A DNA stretch of 64,000 bases from Gongronella butleri (taxonomy: Eukaryota > Mucoromycota > Mucoromycetes > Mucorales > Cunninghamellaceae), in contig JAIWZP010000008.1 of assembly GCA_025201375.1 (NCBI GenBank), positions 62,001 to 126,000 on the forward strand, in the 5' to 3' direction. The position numbers and the translations under genes are program-made. The notes beneath the pieces are model-generated. The model did no database searches and had not been told where the DNA came from. It was given only the letters and a program-made list of their open reading frames with translations. Below are positions 29,025 to 41,319 of the stretch, in pieces (the first letter of the stretch is position 1; each line of letters opens with the position of its first letter).

Positions 29025-30447
29025 ATGACTCGATGTTCTTATGAAAATAAAACACCCATCTTTGGCTCGCCAATTATTACGGCTATTGCGCGCTCTTCAT
29101 ACTTGACAGATTCTGGATTGATGGTTCCAGGCATTGTGGCAAGATGCATTCATGAAATCAATAAAGGTTCTCCATCTCAATGATCCGCCGCATGCATGGC
29201 AATTAACCTTTTACGAGACATGTGCATAGATTTAAACGTAGAAGGCCTCTTTCGACGATCGGGAGCAGCATCTCAATTGGATCAATTACAGAATGAATTC
29301 GAGCAAACAGAAAATCCCTTTCATGTCAAGCCGTCCATGGTGCTGACAGTGCATTATTGGACTGGATTGCTGAAGCGGTATTTACAATTGCTTCCCGAAC
29401 CATTGATACCACGTACCTGCCAACAGATGTTCTTGGATGCATTTGAATCAGGTGGGACGCGTTAAAAAATAAAAAAGAGAATCCTGACACTTCAATTTTT
29501 TTTTTGAATAGAGAGCCGCCTCGATCAACTCCATCGAGCAATTCGAAAATTGCCACTGGAGCATCGTCATCTTTTGCAGTATTTGTTACTGTCGATTCAG
29601 GTGATGGTACAGCATGGTGAGGCCAATCACATGTCCGCGTCCACGCTTGCCATCATTGTTGCGCCAACTTTCATCCAATTGGATGGAATTTCGCAATTGA
29701 TGCAGCATACACCGCATGCCAAGACGACCAAGGTGGCCTCATGGCAGCGCGCGGTGCGCCGATTCATGAATCTCTCCCACAGGAGAGGGGGTCGAGCTAA
29801 AAATCCACCGCTTTTGTCTCCCTCACTGAAATCTGTTCCTTTCGCCTTGTACCAACCGCAAAATATCATGCAGCTGGACCTCGTCAAGCAAAGCGCAAAG
29901 TGGGCGGAGATCATGGAGCACCTGATCCTCAATGCGCATCTGCTTGTGCGACCAAGAACATCCAAGACGTCTTATGGCTCCACGGATCATGTAACAGGAA
30001 GATAGAATGATGAGTTATCTGGTTTTTTTTAATCCCAGCTCATGTTTTTAGGTCAAGACACGCTCGACGCGCCCCATGACGGAAAAGACGCATCGGCGCG
30101 CACACAACGCGAAAAAAAGCGCGTCGACGTCTTATTTTGACATGACAAACCTGCAGTTCTCAGAGTCAAAGGATCTTCTTGCCATCTTTGATGATGTGCA
30201 CACGCCGGTACTTGCGGGGGGCACTCAACCACGCGAAGTGCGCCGGCGCAGCATTAAAAAGCATAAAATCAGATCAGAGCACGAGCATAGCACACCAGAC
30301 GCGCAAAAGTCCGACGAAATCAAGCAGCAGCCTCTACCCGCACCAGATTGGCTTCGCATATGGAGCAAAAAGTCGTTGTCTACAGAAACATCAACCAGGA
30401 ACAATATTGCGCCTTCTCATCTGCAGCTCTTCCAACACCCAAAATAA
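29025..30447 (+). CDS. Small RhoGAP-domain protein
   Basis: Exons 29025-29166, 29230-29451, 29512-29990 and 30052-30447 (412 aa). The RhoGAP domain starts almost at the N terminus: PIFGSPIITAI, MVPGIVARCIHEINKDLNVEGLFRRSGAA (arginine finger about R56, completed across intron 1), FHVKPSMVLTVHYWTGLLKRYLQLLPEPLIP, then HLLQYLLLSIQVMVQHGEANHMSASTLAIIVAPTF. The C-terminal part is basic and low-complexity. It switches off Rho-family GTPases by stimulating GTP hydrolysis; the target is not predictable. No AG acceptor lies between the upstream T run and the ATG, so 29025 is the likely start. It starts 155 bp after ARPC1 on the same strand; both act in actin control. Confidence 0.88.
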
Positions 30448-30743
30448 AAAAACAACGCGCCTTGATGGGAAAATAAATACATTGTAATGATTTTGATTAT
30501 GTGACACCGGCATCATCGTGTTTGCAGCCCGGCAAATTGCATCCAACTACAAATTTTACGCGACAGTGGTGAAAGTGTTGAAAAGAGCTTTTAATTTGAT
30601 CCTTTGGCCTCCCAAGCTCGTGGCTCCAATTCCAGCTCAATTCTTTCATGATGGCAAGCGCGCCCGATTTGAAAGAGCGACCAAATAAAGTGTACAAAAA
30701 AAAAAAAAAAAAGACAAAAAAAGCGCGGGGAAAGTGGCAGACT

Positions 30744-32358
30744 CTACATGGGGGTCGGCTGGGCATCTGTGGTGCCGATCAAGGGATTGGAAGTGGGTGC
30801 AGCAGCATCCTGAGGTGTCGGCAGCGACGCACCGGCAAGCTGATCCTTTTGGCGTCGACAATCGCGCTTGCACAGCGGGCACCGGCTGTTGAGGACCAGC
30901 CATTCGGACACGCAAGTTTTGTGAAAGTGGTGATAGCACCAGAGTCGGCAGAGAATATCGCCTTCCTCGTAGGTGGAAAGACAAATGGCACACACCTGGT
31001 CTTGCTCGTTGGGAATCTCCAATTCGTCGTAAAAGGTGGCACATGATTGTGCCTGCTCCGAGGACGAAGGGATCCAGCCTAATCGTACCCACAGCTTTTC
31101 AAGGAGTGTCAATTCATCCGTGGGTATCTTTGACGCCTCGACGACGCGTTCTTCCGTCGCAGGTGCATGATGGAGCTGCGGATGTAATCGACGTGGCGGT
31201 GGCGGTGGTGGCGGCTTGTTTGATCGGAATCGATACACAGGGATGCGCTCAATGTCATCTTGTGTCGCACCTCCCATGTCAACACCATCTTCAACGTGAA
31301 TCAGGCGCATGCCGACTTGTAAAAAAAAAAAAAGTAGAAAGAAAAAAAAGAAAAATGAATGGATGTGTGATATCAGGCAAGTACGTGCTTACCCAAAACA
31401 CATGGAAGGCAGAAAATAACGGCTGTACATAGCAGGAGAGGCACGGTGATGATAATATATCCGTAAATGATGACGGACAGAGAAAGATAGTATATTGGTT
31501 TGGCCGTTTCCGAGCAAGTTGTGGATGTAAACAGCATGTAATTGCCAATGATGAACCAAAGCGTTGCAAAGAGATCCAAAGCTGATTTGGCTCTGCGAAA
31601 ATAAAAAGGGGCCATTTCGTGAGCAAAGAAGACAATAAAAAGTGGCTGTTTTACCGATCGATCCAGCTGATCAAGCTGGAGTGAGAGGGTGGGGATGGAT
31701 AGACCATGGGGGGAACAGGAGGAGGAGCGATGGGATGCGAGGCGGGGGTATGTGATGTAGAGGCAGGTATCGTGGATGCGTGTGTCGGGTTGGATGCTGT
31801 GGTGGGTGGAAGCTCGGCCATGGCGTAATGTTCGCCTCGCTCGGCAGCATGCTCGTGTCGAGGGCGCCTTCGTTGTCTGCGCGGTGCCAGATGTAAATAG
31901 ATTGTCAATGGCGACGATACTACCAGCCGCAGAATGTGCACCGTCAAAAAGATGCGCAATGGCTTGTCGCAATACATGTCCCACGAGAAACAAAGCACAG
32001 CCACGGTGGCAATGACCTGAGAGAGAGAGAGAGAAATTAGTCTAAAAAAAAAAACAAGACGGGACAATGCTCTGTTCGTGTTTCTTACTTGCAAAGAGAG
32101 CAGAGTCAACGAATAGGCAAATAATATCTTGGAATATCGCGAGCTTTGGCGCCAGGTCAAGGCAAAATGAGTGAACCAATGGGTGCGCACACGCCTGGAT
32201 GTTCTAGCTGTGCTTCTGGAGAGGTGCACGGCATTGGAAGGCGAATTGGTGAGGATACGAGGGAGCGCGGGGCGGTTGTCAGACGACGAAGACGACGAAG
32301 ACGAGGCTGTGGACGTCGTTGACGGCTGGTGGCGGTGACTTAGGACGGTGGTAGGCAT
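30744..32358 (-). CDS. Multi-spanning membrane RING-H2 E3 ubiquitin ligase
   Basis: Exons 32358-32089, 32016-31655, 31592-31393 and 31315-30744 (467 aa). A Ser-rich N terminus is followed by hydrophobic helices around ILFAYSLTLLSLQ, VIATVAVLCFSWDMY and IFLTVHILRLVV. A Pro/Ser/Thr-rich loop comes next, then two more helices (LFATLWFIIGNYMLF and SVIIYGYIIITVPLLLCTAVIFCL). A cytosolic RING-H2 of the C3H2C3 type starts at about residue 386 (CAICLSTYEEGDILCRLWCYHHFHKTCVSEWL, then CPLCKRDC). It probably ubiquitinates membrane proteins in the secretory or endosomal system. No exact orthologue recognised. Intron 1 carries a GA repeat next to the acceptor. It is divergent from NUP155, with 216 bp between starts. 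Confidence 0.85.
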
Positions 32359-32574
32359 GCCATAAGACACGAACAAGATGAAGGGCTACAAAAAGGAACA
32401 AGGAAAGCAGAGAAAGAAGAAAAGGAACGTCTCGCACCTCCCCCCCTTTTTTTTGTAGTGAAAAAACGAAAATGCTGTATTCCAATTGAAACACCGACGT
32501 TGCTTTTTTTTCAGCCGCCCGGCAGGTGAATTCAGAAAATGTACCTTTTCTTTATTTTCTTTTCTCTTGGTGCC

Positions 32575-33669
32575 ATGGACCAGCACGCCAATGCAGCTTT
32601 CGTGGAGGAAAAGCTGGCTTGCATACGTCAAGATATTCTTTATCACGATTACATAAAGAGTAAGAACCGATTAGTAGCACAGCACACGCGACAGGGGCTG
32701 ATCTAGTTTCGTCCTTTAGACGTGCCGGTTGATCAATACTGCGCTGCTGTTGACGAGGCTGCTTTTGAGCACGTCAGCAAGCTGCCGCTACCGGACGATG
32801 TCCGACAGGAGCTCAATGGTAAGCTGATGCATAAAAAAAAAGCGCGATTTCGGCTCATTTCTTTGATTGTAGCCTTGGCACCCGCCGATTACAAGCTCTG
32901 TCTTCTGCCCAGCATTCAACAAGCTTGCGCCATCATCGATACTAGCGTGCTCTTTTGGAATTACAATACTGGGTAAGCGCGTTGATGCTTTTTTTTTGTT
33001 TTACGAATGTCAAAACTCACTATTTTTTTTCCCAGTGACGTCTTTCGACTATCATCGGCACAGCGCATCCATCATGTCGATATCATCCGACCAGCGGGTA
33101 TGGCCAACCACCCCCGCTTCCAAAAAAAAAAAAAAAATTTGCAGCGCGATTGACGCGTCTTTTTTTTTTTTTGCAGAATCGCCCAATGGAGTCAGTGCCG
33201 CCACTCCTTTTGCATTGGTCGTGACCGGAGACAAAGAAATCAATGTCTATGGCATTTTGAGCGCGTCTGAGAGACTTGATCTAGCACCCAAACCATGGTG
33301 GCGCGCGAATTCCTTGGACACCATACTCCAGGTCACCCAATCTCACAATGGGAGGATATTTATGCTCGGCAGTATTGGTCACATCTTTGAATTGGTCATC
33401 GGCGTAAGTGCCATTTTCATGAGTTCGCATCTGTACCGGAATGCCAGGCTCTGACTTTTTGTTTAGGCTTCCACTTTGGCCCAATTGGTCTGCCGGACCA
33501 CACAAGGATTTTTACAATACTACTTAAGCTCGTATATTCTCAAAGCGCCCACTATCAAGTACAAGCTGCTGGCCGTTGATCGCGAGCGAAAAATCATGTA
33601 CACCTTGTCCGACAATTCGACAATCCAGGTACACATCCGTGCTTTTTTTCTTTTTTTTTTTTTATTAAT

Positions 33670-33747
<78 letters not shown>

Positions 33748-36521
33748 TTTATAGGTCGCATGTCTGGATGATTCCCCAGGCACTTTTTCATTGCTTCCGC
33801 CCATAACCAACATTTCCGACATGCTCAGCGACTACCTGAAAGAGCGCTTACCCGATAGCCATGGTCTGCCGCACAAAGCCATCACCAGCATCTTGGGTAC
33901 GATTTTGCGCCCACGTCCCTTGATATTGGTTAGTTTGCATGTGATACCAGAGGAGACGCCCAATGGCATTGTGTTGTGTGCCATAACATCGCAAGGCTGC
34001 CGGCTGTATTTCTCCAAGACCGCTCAAGGCGCATTGACAAGCACCACATCTCTCAAACTCGCCAGTGTCCGCATTCCTCCTTTAAATTCAATGACCAACA
34101 TGTCAATCATGACCTCCTTTTGTGATCAACGTGGCGTGATTCTGGCTGAACAACAGCGTCTGTGGCTGACCAAGTATTTTATGGTCGAAAAGGATAAGGT
34201 AAATGGCGGGGCAACTCGCTGTTCGTGTCATTATGCTCAAAATCCCCTCCCTCTTATTTTTTTTTCTTGTGATTAGAATGCATCCGTCCAAGAAGCCATT
34301 TGTGACTATGCACCTGAAGGGCGCGTATTTGCCATTCAATTGAAGGAGGACAATACTGATCAGAATCAATTTTTTGATTCAATGTCTCAGGAAAAATTGC
34401 GCTCCAACCGTCAGTTCCATGTGCTTTGCAGCGATGGATTGCATGTATATGCTTCACTTCAACCGCTGGCCATGATTGAAAAAACGCTGCGCAAGACGGA
34501 CATGCCCCTGGACGCCATCAAGGGCCACCAACGATGTTTTGGTGAATTGGCCACGGATGCAATAATTGTCAAGCTACTGGCTGCTGATCAAGATTTGGCC
34601 GCCCAGCATCAACGTACGTGGCTCATCTCCGTCTTTTCATCATTTGTGCATACACATAATGGAGCGCGTGTTCAAAGATTGCTAATCAAACGGCCTTTTT
34701 TTCTGACTAGAGCTCCTGCGGACCATGGCAGAAGAACGCCCGTGTGCTGCGACAGAAGCCGTGCTTGTCAACTATTCCAACGCGGTCAAGAAGCTCTGGA
34801 AATTGCATATTTTGACGTAAGCCAAATGGCGTTTTGTCTGTGCGCTTATGCTAACAAAAAAAAAAAACATAGAATTGATGATCAGCAAGCTCTATTGCAG
34901 CCATTGACCTCCGCAAGAATCACACTTGAGCAGCTCCAGCAATTGCTGCAGAACCAGTCCGCCTTCAGCTTCAACGAACCCGTGTACAACCCTGTACACC
35001 ATTTATTGGCCCAAACCATTGACACGGCTGCCTTTATCGCCTTTCTTTTCACCCATAAAATGCTCTCATCGTACGTGAAAAAAAAAGACAATCGGCCACC
35101 GGGATTGACGTTTTTTTCTTTTTGAAATAGGCACGCCATTGTCGATGGCGAAGATGTGACGTTTGGCGAGCTTGTGTCTGTCTCCAGTGGTGTGTTGCCA
35201 GCATTGGCAGAGCGGACCGCATTGTCATGGGCTCAAGTACAGCCAACGAGCGACTTTTTGGTTGGTGACATGATGCGGCAGTGCCAGGCACTCTTTGGAA
35301 ATTACAATGTCGCCTTTGTTTGTGGCTCTGAGCACCTGGAGCGCGCCAAGACAGCTTGTAGGATGCCGCAGCACAGCGTGTCCTTTGTCCAATCGGAGCT
35401 GAAGCACTCGTTGGCGAAATTCAAGGACGGCGTGTCCGAGCTGACACTTGATTCGTGCAGTCAATTGTGCAAGGAATACCGACAGCTACACTTCTATGAA
35501 GGTGTCGTTTTTCTTAATCTGCATGTCGTGTTTAATTCACCATTGGTCGTCGCGGAGCACTTGGACACGCACTCAGCTTTTGAACCCATCTTGACGTTAC
35601 TGGATCATGCAAATGGCGTGTCGCAAGAAGAATTGGTGTCGGTGCTTGACCTGACCGTGGTGCAGCATCAAGAAAAGGACATACACACATTGGTCTACAG
35701 GTGGCTGATCATCAATCATGCCACTGACGTCTTTTTGGATCATTTTGCTAGCAATACCGCCGCCACGACCTATTTAGTTGACTTTTTGACGCACTCGACG
35801 GAATTCTCCCAGACGGAATATCTTGATTGGCTCTGGCGATACCATGCGGCCATTGGAAATGTCGACCTCGCTGTTTCTTGCTTAGTTACCCTAGCCTCCG
35901 ACACGCCAGATGTGGAAATTGATGCACGCCGCTTTTACTTTGACAAGGCGCTCGCTCTCCATCCGCGCAGACCTGATGGTCCTAATCAAAGTGCAATGAA
36001 CATCATGGAAATTGCTGTCAATCTGGCCCGGATTCAGACGGAAATGGCGCGCCTGTGCCCAGACAATGCGTCATTGAATTACACTCGTCTCGAGCTGGAA
36101 GCGCTTTTCCAGGCCGCGATCGAAAACCAATGCTGGGTGCAAGCCATCATTCTTTTCGACAAGAAGTTCAGCTCGGTGGCGTACAACACGCTCGATGAGG
36201 ATCTGCAGCGCAAGATTTGGACGTCGTTTTTCGAAAAGAGCAAGTCGCTGGATGAAACACGCGTCTCGCTTGCAAAAATCGCTGCCAATGTCTATCCCTC
36301 CATTGTCGGCTTTCCAGTTGGTATGGTCACCATCTTGCTGGCGAAGCACTGTCAGAAATTCAATGCACCCGAGCTGTATTCGTCCATGCTGATTGACATT
36401 GGCATTGACAAAGAACTCGTCGACGACGCAAGCCAAATTTTCAAAAAGGTAATGAGAAAAAAAAAATTACATGTGTGCTGATCCGTTTTTTTTTTTTTTT
36501 TGACACATGTAGATGCAATAA
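32575..36521 (+). CDS. Nuclear pore inner-ring nucleoporin, NUP155/NUP170 family
   Basis: Twelve exons: 32575-32659, 32720-32818, 32873-32972, 33036-33097, 33177-33403, 33467-33628, 33755-34198, 34277-34613, 34711-34816, 34873-35070, 35131-36448 and 36513-36521 (1048 aa). The N-terminal beta-propeller half has the family signature LPLPDDVRQELN, then LLPSIQQACAIIDTSVLFWNY, and later NRQFHVLCSDGLHVYASLQPL. The second half is an all-helical stack (YLDWLWRYHAAIGNVDLAVSCL). Known role: links pore membrane, NUP53/59 and NUP188/192 in the inner ring. It is shorter than animal NUP155 or yeast NUP157/170 (about 1390-1500). The last exon encodes only Met-Gln-stop. NUP133 is the alternative. Confidence 0.78.
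33671..33746. repeat. 76-nt uninterrupted T run in a NUP155-family intron
   Basis: A pure T homopolymer shortly before the acceptor (GTTTATAG at 33747-33754). The intron (33629-33754) is otherwise ordinary, with donor GTACAC. Confidence 0.9.
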
Positions 36522-36529
36522 ATCATGGA

Positions 36530-38134
36530 TCACCCGTTTATTTTCTGTTTTTCATGCCCAAGAAACAGGCCTGCAGCGGAACTAACCTGGACAGTGGGGG
36601 ATGCGGCGGATTTCTTGCCCAGTTGTGCCATTGACCGTCTGGAGCGCAGCGTCGGCTCAGGTGGCCATGTTGCGTCCGTCACATTGGTGGTAGAGATGCT
36701 GTGTTCGGATGAAGGGGTGCTAGCTGCTGAGTCTTGATGAGGATGCGGGACGTCGGATGGTATGGCCGTGTAGGCAGATATTGGTGGTATAGATTTCAGC
36801 GTGTGGGCCGATGAGATGAGCTCTGGCAGCGCCTTGGCCGATGTGAGCAGTTCCATGTCGTACTGCCGATCGTCCGCGTCGGGCACCTTCTTTTTCTTGT
36901 AGCCACTGTCGGTGTAAACGCCGCCAATGCCATTGGTGTCAAAGAAAATAAAGTCATCCATATGTGGTAGCACCATGGTGTCGCCAATGACCTCCTCCAA
37001 ATGCTTGATGATGGCTTTGACAACCATGGAATGGCCCACTTTTTTCTCCCACACCAACGGGGCAATGTGCCATTTCATGTCCGGCAAGCCATGGAACCCA
37101 TACCAGATGCGATTGGAAGGCGGCGGCTTGACGAGCAGCTTCAGCTTGCCTTTGAGTGACTGCAGCGTCACTCTCAGCACAATGTCCATTGTCAATGGCG
37201 GCATCCGCTCGGAATATGTCCATTGGAGTACGGTGGCAATCTCCACATGGACTGCTGCGCCTCGATAATCCACCATGGCTTCCAAGCAACACTCGCCCTG
37301 CGGTGTCAAGCCCAAGAGCCGTGGCTGTGTCAGCAAAGGAAGATTGCCGCCAATCTCAATGGCTTTGACGCGTATTTCGCCCAGAAAAGGCGGTCGTCGC
37401 GCGTTGATCTTGTCCACTTTTGTCATGATCTTTGTCCAAATTGCCTCTCGGAATCGACTGGTGTGATGCACGCCCATAAAAAGACGCCCAAGCAGCGCAT
37501 TGAACCACTGCAATTCCAAATTGTGCGTGTCGCTGTGAATTCTCTGAATCAATGGCTGCAAGGAGCTGATTGCGAGTGTGTCTTTAGCTTGTCCGCATGC
37601 TTGCAGAAGCAGGTGGTACCAATCTTCCTTTTCCGTGCAGAGATGACAGTGAAAATACGTGATCGCCAAGCTTTGATCGTCCACCGTGGCCAATGGTTTC
37701 AAACTGACCCAATAAGGACGAGAAAAGAGCTCGGCATCGCGGATATCGGGCGGATACATGGCCACGGCGTAATTTTGCAATGACAAGACCTGCTGACAGT
37801 CCCGCTGTTGATCAGAGTCGTAGAGATAAAGCGTATGATATTTCAGCACGGCAAAATAAAGCGGCTCTGTCGGCTTCATTAATGTGATAGCTGGTGCCGT
37901 ACCCGTCTTCATACGTAGCCAGCCGACCTTGTACAGAGGCAGCGTCGACTTGTAGCTCGTTGGTTGCGCGGCCGCCACAGGGCTGGACCTTGAGTGCTGC
38001 AGGTACACAAGTATCCGCTCATATGCGGCACTAATATGCTTTGCCGGTAGATGCACATAAAGGTATAATAGTAGAGGAAACAACGTGAGGCCCCCCAATA
38101 GGTACCCCAGAAGAAACGTGGAAAACATAGACAT
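36530..38134 (-). CDS. SMP/PH-domain lipid-transfer protein (NVJ2/TEX2 type)
   Basis: Single exon, 534 aa. An N-terminal membrane anchor (FLLGYLLGGLTLFPLLLYLYV, read from residue 5) is followed by a PH-like region (PLYFAVLKYHTLYLYDSD, YWVSLKP, YFHCHLCTEKEDWYHLL). The SMP domain comes next, starting NLELQWFNALLGRLFMG and containing FLGEIRVKAIEIGGNLPLL and RIWYGFHGLPDMKWHIAPLV, then a disordered Ser/Thr/Pro tail. Known role of the family: tubular lipid carriers at ER-organelle contacts (yeast Nvj2 moves ceramide and sits at nucleus-vacuole junctions). It is convergent with the nucleoporin, only 8 bp between the two stop codons. The start could also be the Met two codons later. Confidence 0.88.
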   Translation of the reverse strand: MSMFSTFLLGYLLGGLTLFPLLLYLYVHLPAKHISAAYERILVYLQHSRSSPVAAAQPTSYKSTLPLYKVGWLRMKTGTAPAITLMKPTEPLYFAVLKYHTLYLYDSDQQRDCQQVLSLQNYAVAMYPPDIRDAELFSRPYWVSLKPLATVDDQSLAITYFHCHLCTEKEDWYHLLLQACGQAKDTLAISSLQPLIQRIHSDTHNLELQWFNALLGRLFMGVHHTSRFREAIWTKIMTKVDKINARRPPFLGEIRVKAIEIGGNLPLLTQPRLLGLTPQGECCLEAMVDYRGAAVHVEIATVLQWTYSERMPPLTMDIVLRVTLQSLKGKLKLLVKPPPSNRIWYGFHGLPDMKWHIAPLVWEKKVGHSMVVKAIIKHLEEVIGDTMVLPHMDDFIFFDTNGIGGVYTDSGYKKKKVPDADDRQYDMELLTSAKALPELISSAHTLKSIPPISAYTAIPSDVPHPHQDSAASTPSSEHSISTTNVTDATWPPEPTLRSRRSMAQLGKKSAASPTVQVSSAAGLFLGHEKQKING

Positions 38135-38539
38135 AAAACAAGAAAAAGGTGTCGAAAAAAAAATGTTGGCTTTCAGCGTCTATTGTCCCCTGGCACGCGG
38201 ACCAGCACATGATTTATTGAGCGGTCGGGGGCCCGATTCTCTCCTTGTCACTGCCCAAACGCGTCAAGTGCAGACTGTAAGGCTGTTGCGGACTTTTTTT
38301 TTTTTTTTTTTTGACTTTCATTGTCAATCTGGCGTATTTCTATGCATTTTGAGAGGATTCTCTAGAGTGTCTTGCTCTCTGGAAACCTCCCCCGAATACG
38401 CCCAATGCAGAGCCGCATGCTGAAAAGTGATTCTTGCGGAAATGCAACGTCAAATCCCCATATTTTTGCCTGCCAGCTACTGTAGACAGCATGTGGGATG
38501 AGGCCCATTGAAACCGACTTTATTTCTCAGGTTCACATA
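38135..38539. other. Intergenic region, NVJ2-type gene / MED19
   Basis: 405 bp between the start of one minus-strand gene and the stop of the next. It contains a T run (38295-38312) and no recognisable coding sequence; it should hold the promoter of the NVJ2-type gene. Confidence 0.4.
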
Positions 38540-39226
38540 TTAATCCACAATGACATGATCGTGTTCAGAGTCGCGTCGACCATGGTCCTTTTCCTGGTAG
38601 ATTTCATATGGTGAATATCCATTTTTTCTATGGTGATTCCCTAAAGTGCTTACTTTCTTTCGTTTTTTCTTCTTTTTGTGCTCGCTGTGGGCTTGGTCGT
38701 CATGGTCATGGTTATGTTTTCGCTTCTTTTTCTACAGATGCACGCCGATAAAAACATATCCAATGATATTTTTGAGATTTTTTTACCTTTTTCTTGTGTT
38801 TGCGTTCGCTGTCTGAGTGATTGTCGTTTGCATCAGCTTCAGCTGGTCGATAGAATGAGGCGTCAGAAGCGTCGTTTGTGCCAAGCAGGCTGACATCAAA
38901 CTACAAAAAAAGGGGGGCGATGAGATCATTTTTACCCATGCTGGCCGCTCAATTACACCGGGTATAGGGCCTTCTTTCAGGTTATAAGCTTCTTTCAATG
39001 TATCCATATCTAGCGGCTGAATGATGCTCTGGTTGTGCGGCTCGACGGTGGGATCTCGCAAGACCTTCATCATATAGCCATCGGGCTCCAAAGTCGTCTT
39101 GCCTGGCAAGTCTCGTACAAAGGGCGCAAGAGTTTCGTCTATATCGCGGTCAATGTACTGCTTGTAGCTTGGCTTCAAGTTGTAATAACTAAGAAGATCA
39201 ACACTGCCATTCAAGCGCGTAAACAT
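38540..39226 (-). CDS. MED19: Mediator complex subunit 19
   Basis: Exons 39226-38957, 38900-38787 and 38731-38540 (191 aa). The core reads LLSYYNLKPSYKQYI, APFVRDLPGKTTLEPDGYM, VLRDPTVEP, PLDMDTLKEAYNLKEGPIPG, which matches the Mediator head subunit MED19 (yeast Rox3). After it comes a His/Lys/Asp-rich tail with KHKKKKKKRKHNHDHD and KKKKKRKK, the basic tail typical of MED19. Known role: connects Mediator with RNA polymerase II and transcription regulators. A GTAAGC...CATAG string inside the last exon would be a 26-nt intron and is read through here. It is divergent from the PH-domain gene. Confidence 0.82.
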
Positions 39227-39427
39227 GACGACGCGGACGAAAGAAAACAAAGAAAAATGAGTGTTCGGACCCACAAAAGGCCCTTTAGGGCGTTTTCAAT
39301 CGCCGATTGGCGGGTCCTTTTTTTGCATGGGTGGAAGGAGCAATGAAAAAAGTGCACGCAGCAAGATGATCCCTGTCATTTTTCTTTTCCCTTGTCCAAT
39401 GCCATCCATTTTATCCGAAAAGACCAC

Positions 39428-40164
39428 ATGAGCGCAGCATTGCACACAAACGAGTTTGCATCTCGGAAGAGTTGCTCACTGCAGGACAATTCATCTGCGT
39501 GGGCACCCAACGATGATGATTGTGAGAGCAATTTACTAGTGATTGGCGGCCCGTGCCCCTCCATCAGCTCAATTTCGTGCGATGTTCTGCCACCATACAC
39601 CTGTACAATCCTCAAAACCGGACAGCTTCGCGTGAAAAAGGAGATGGATCGTCACTGTCAGCCGGCTACTGAAAGAAGATGGAGGTAAAAAGAGCACGAT
39701 GCGTGTTTTATGTGTAATTGACACTTCAAAACAGGAATTTCAATACCCACTTGCATGGGACATTGCTCGATTTTTGCAAACGTCACCACCATCGAATTGT
39801 CCGTCGATACGGCATGCAAAACATGCAAGTCGGATGGGCCTCGGACTACCTGCATCATCCGTTTGTTATTCGTGCTTACAATACAGCGACTGGCGAGCAA
39901 TTTCTCCTCCAGACACCGACACTCCAAGACATGGTGGAATGGATTGACTGTTTACAGGCGGCGATCAACATCAGCATTGATTTGGACAAAAGGAAAATGC
40001 CAACGTTTGTGACGCTGGCAAGGAGTCACTACCGCCACCACAACAATCTAGTGACGCTTATTGTGAACGGCGCCAAAGTCGCCGTTCAGACGTGCCCGAA
40101 TCGAGGCTCTAAATCAAGTCCCAAGTCTACTAAGTCAAATTTATTGAGATCATTGTTTTCTTGA
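39428..40164 (+). CDS. PH-domain protein, about 228 aa
   Basis: Exons 39428-39684 and 39735-40164. The PH domain spans the intron: GQLRVKKEMDRHC, then RRWRNFNTHLHGTLLDFCKR, GWASDYLHHPFVIRAYN, EQFLLQTPTLQDMVEWIDCLQAAINIS; the last tryptophan is the conserved PH tryptophan. It resembles the PH domains of fungal Sec7-type ARF exchange factors, but no Sec7 domain is present, so it is either a stand-alone lipid-binding adaptor or part of a longer gene whose upstream exons I could not find. The first ATG in frame is 39428. Confidence 0.7.
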
Positions 40165-40189
40165 AATTGAAAATTAAAAAACTAGCGAT

Positions 40190-41141
40190 CTATGCTCTGT
40201 ATTTTGCAAGAATGGCATCGTCCCAGCTCACATACTTGCCGGACAGCTCGCGAGGGGGATTGGCGCCGATCCCAGCAAGGACACGACCCGGCTGATCGGG
40301 TGTCAGGAGCTTGCCCTGCTCATGCAGCTCGACAAATTTTTTGTGAAATTCTTGCATGATTTCACCGCCTTCCGAGCGGATCTTCTCCTGCATGCCCGTG
40401 TCTACAACACCTGGGCGAACACACACAGTAGTTACGTCAGGCTCCTCGACAGCCAATGTCATGCCAAGATGGTTCAATGCGGCCTTGGAACTATTTTGAA
40501 AAAAAAAATCAGCCTTTCATTTTGAAACATGGGAGAAACGTACGCTCCGTAGCAACCCCAGCCCTTATAGCCAGTGGAAGCGGCGCCAGAAGAAACCAAA
40601 ATGATAGTGCCGCGGCTTTCACGCAAATGAGGCAAGCTCTTTTGCACTAGAGTAATGATGGAAAATAGATTGACATTGAATGATCTAGAGAAAAAAATGA
40701 GTGCTCCGAGTGCCTCACTCATGCTACGCATACTTACGCCTGCCATTCTTGCGCCGTGCAGTTCGCGATGGTGCTAATCGGGTCGAGCACGCTAAAAAAA
40801 AAAAAAAAAAAAAAAACGAACATGAGTCGTTTTTTATTTTTCATCGTTTTTTATTTTTTTTTTTGTTACCCAGCATTGGCTATCACCACATCCAATTGAC
40901 CCCATTGCGAAATGGCAGCATCGACAGCGGTGGAGACCGTCAATTCCTCGCAAACGTCGCCAGTAACAATTTGCAGGCAATCTTCTCCATGACCGAGGGC
41001 TTTGGCTTCTTTCTGGAGGTCCAGCAGCAGCTCATTGCTGCGGGCTATAGCAACCACTTTTCCATCAGGTTTATTGAGTGCCTGAAGAACGGTAGCCTTG
41101 CCAATTCCTTTGGATGCTCCAGTGACAATATATACGGGCAT
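40190..41141 (-). CDS. Short-chain dehydrogenase/reductase (IRC24/benzil-reductase-like)
   Basis: Exons 41141-40870, 40791-40738, 40684-40544 and 40490-40190 (255 aa). The cofactor-binding motif TGASKGIG is at residues 7-14. VVIANAG follows, with IILVSSGAAS carrying the active-site serine and YGASK (Y154 and K158) assembled across the last intron. The C-terminal part contains VRPGVVDTGMQ. The pattern matches classical NADPH-dependent SDRs of the yeast IRC24/YIR035C group, which reduce ketones such as benzil. Substrate in this organism unknown. Convergent with the PH-domain gene (25 bp). Confidence 0.88.
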
Positions 41142-41319
41142 GATGGATTGAAAATGAAAGAAAAAGGCACTTTGTGCTCCTCCAGAATCTAGAAAAATAA
41201 TAAAAAAAAAACAAACTCAGACCGCGCAACAGCAGCATTCCCGGCGCAATGCAGTAGCAGATGATCAATTCAGAGAAAACTCCTTTTTATTCCGCAATTT
41301 TCACTGCCAAAAGATGCAA

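Noticed and set aside
33520..33822. Poly-lysine frame
   Set aside because: It is the translation of the 76-nt T run in a nucleoporin intron on the opposite strand.
38590..38660. 26-nt intron in the last MED19 exon (GTAAGC...CATAG)
   Set aside because: Shorter than any other intron here (minimum about 40-46 nt), and reading through keeps an open frame to a proper stop.
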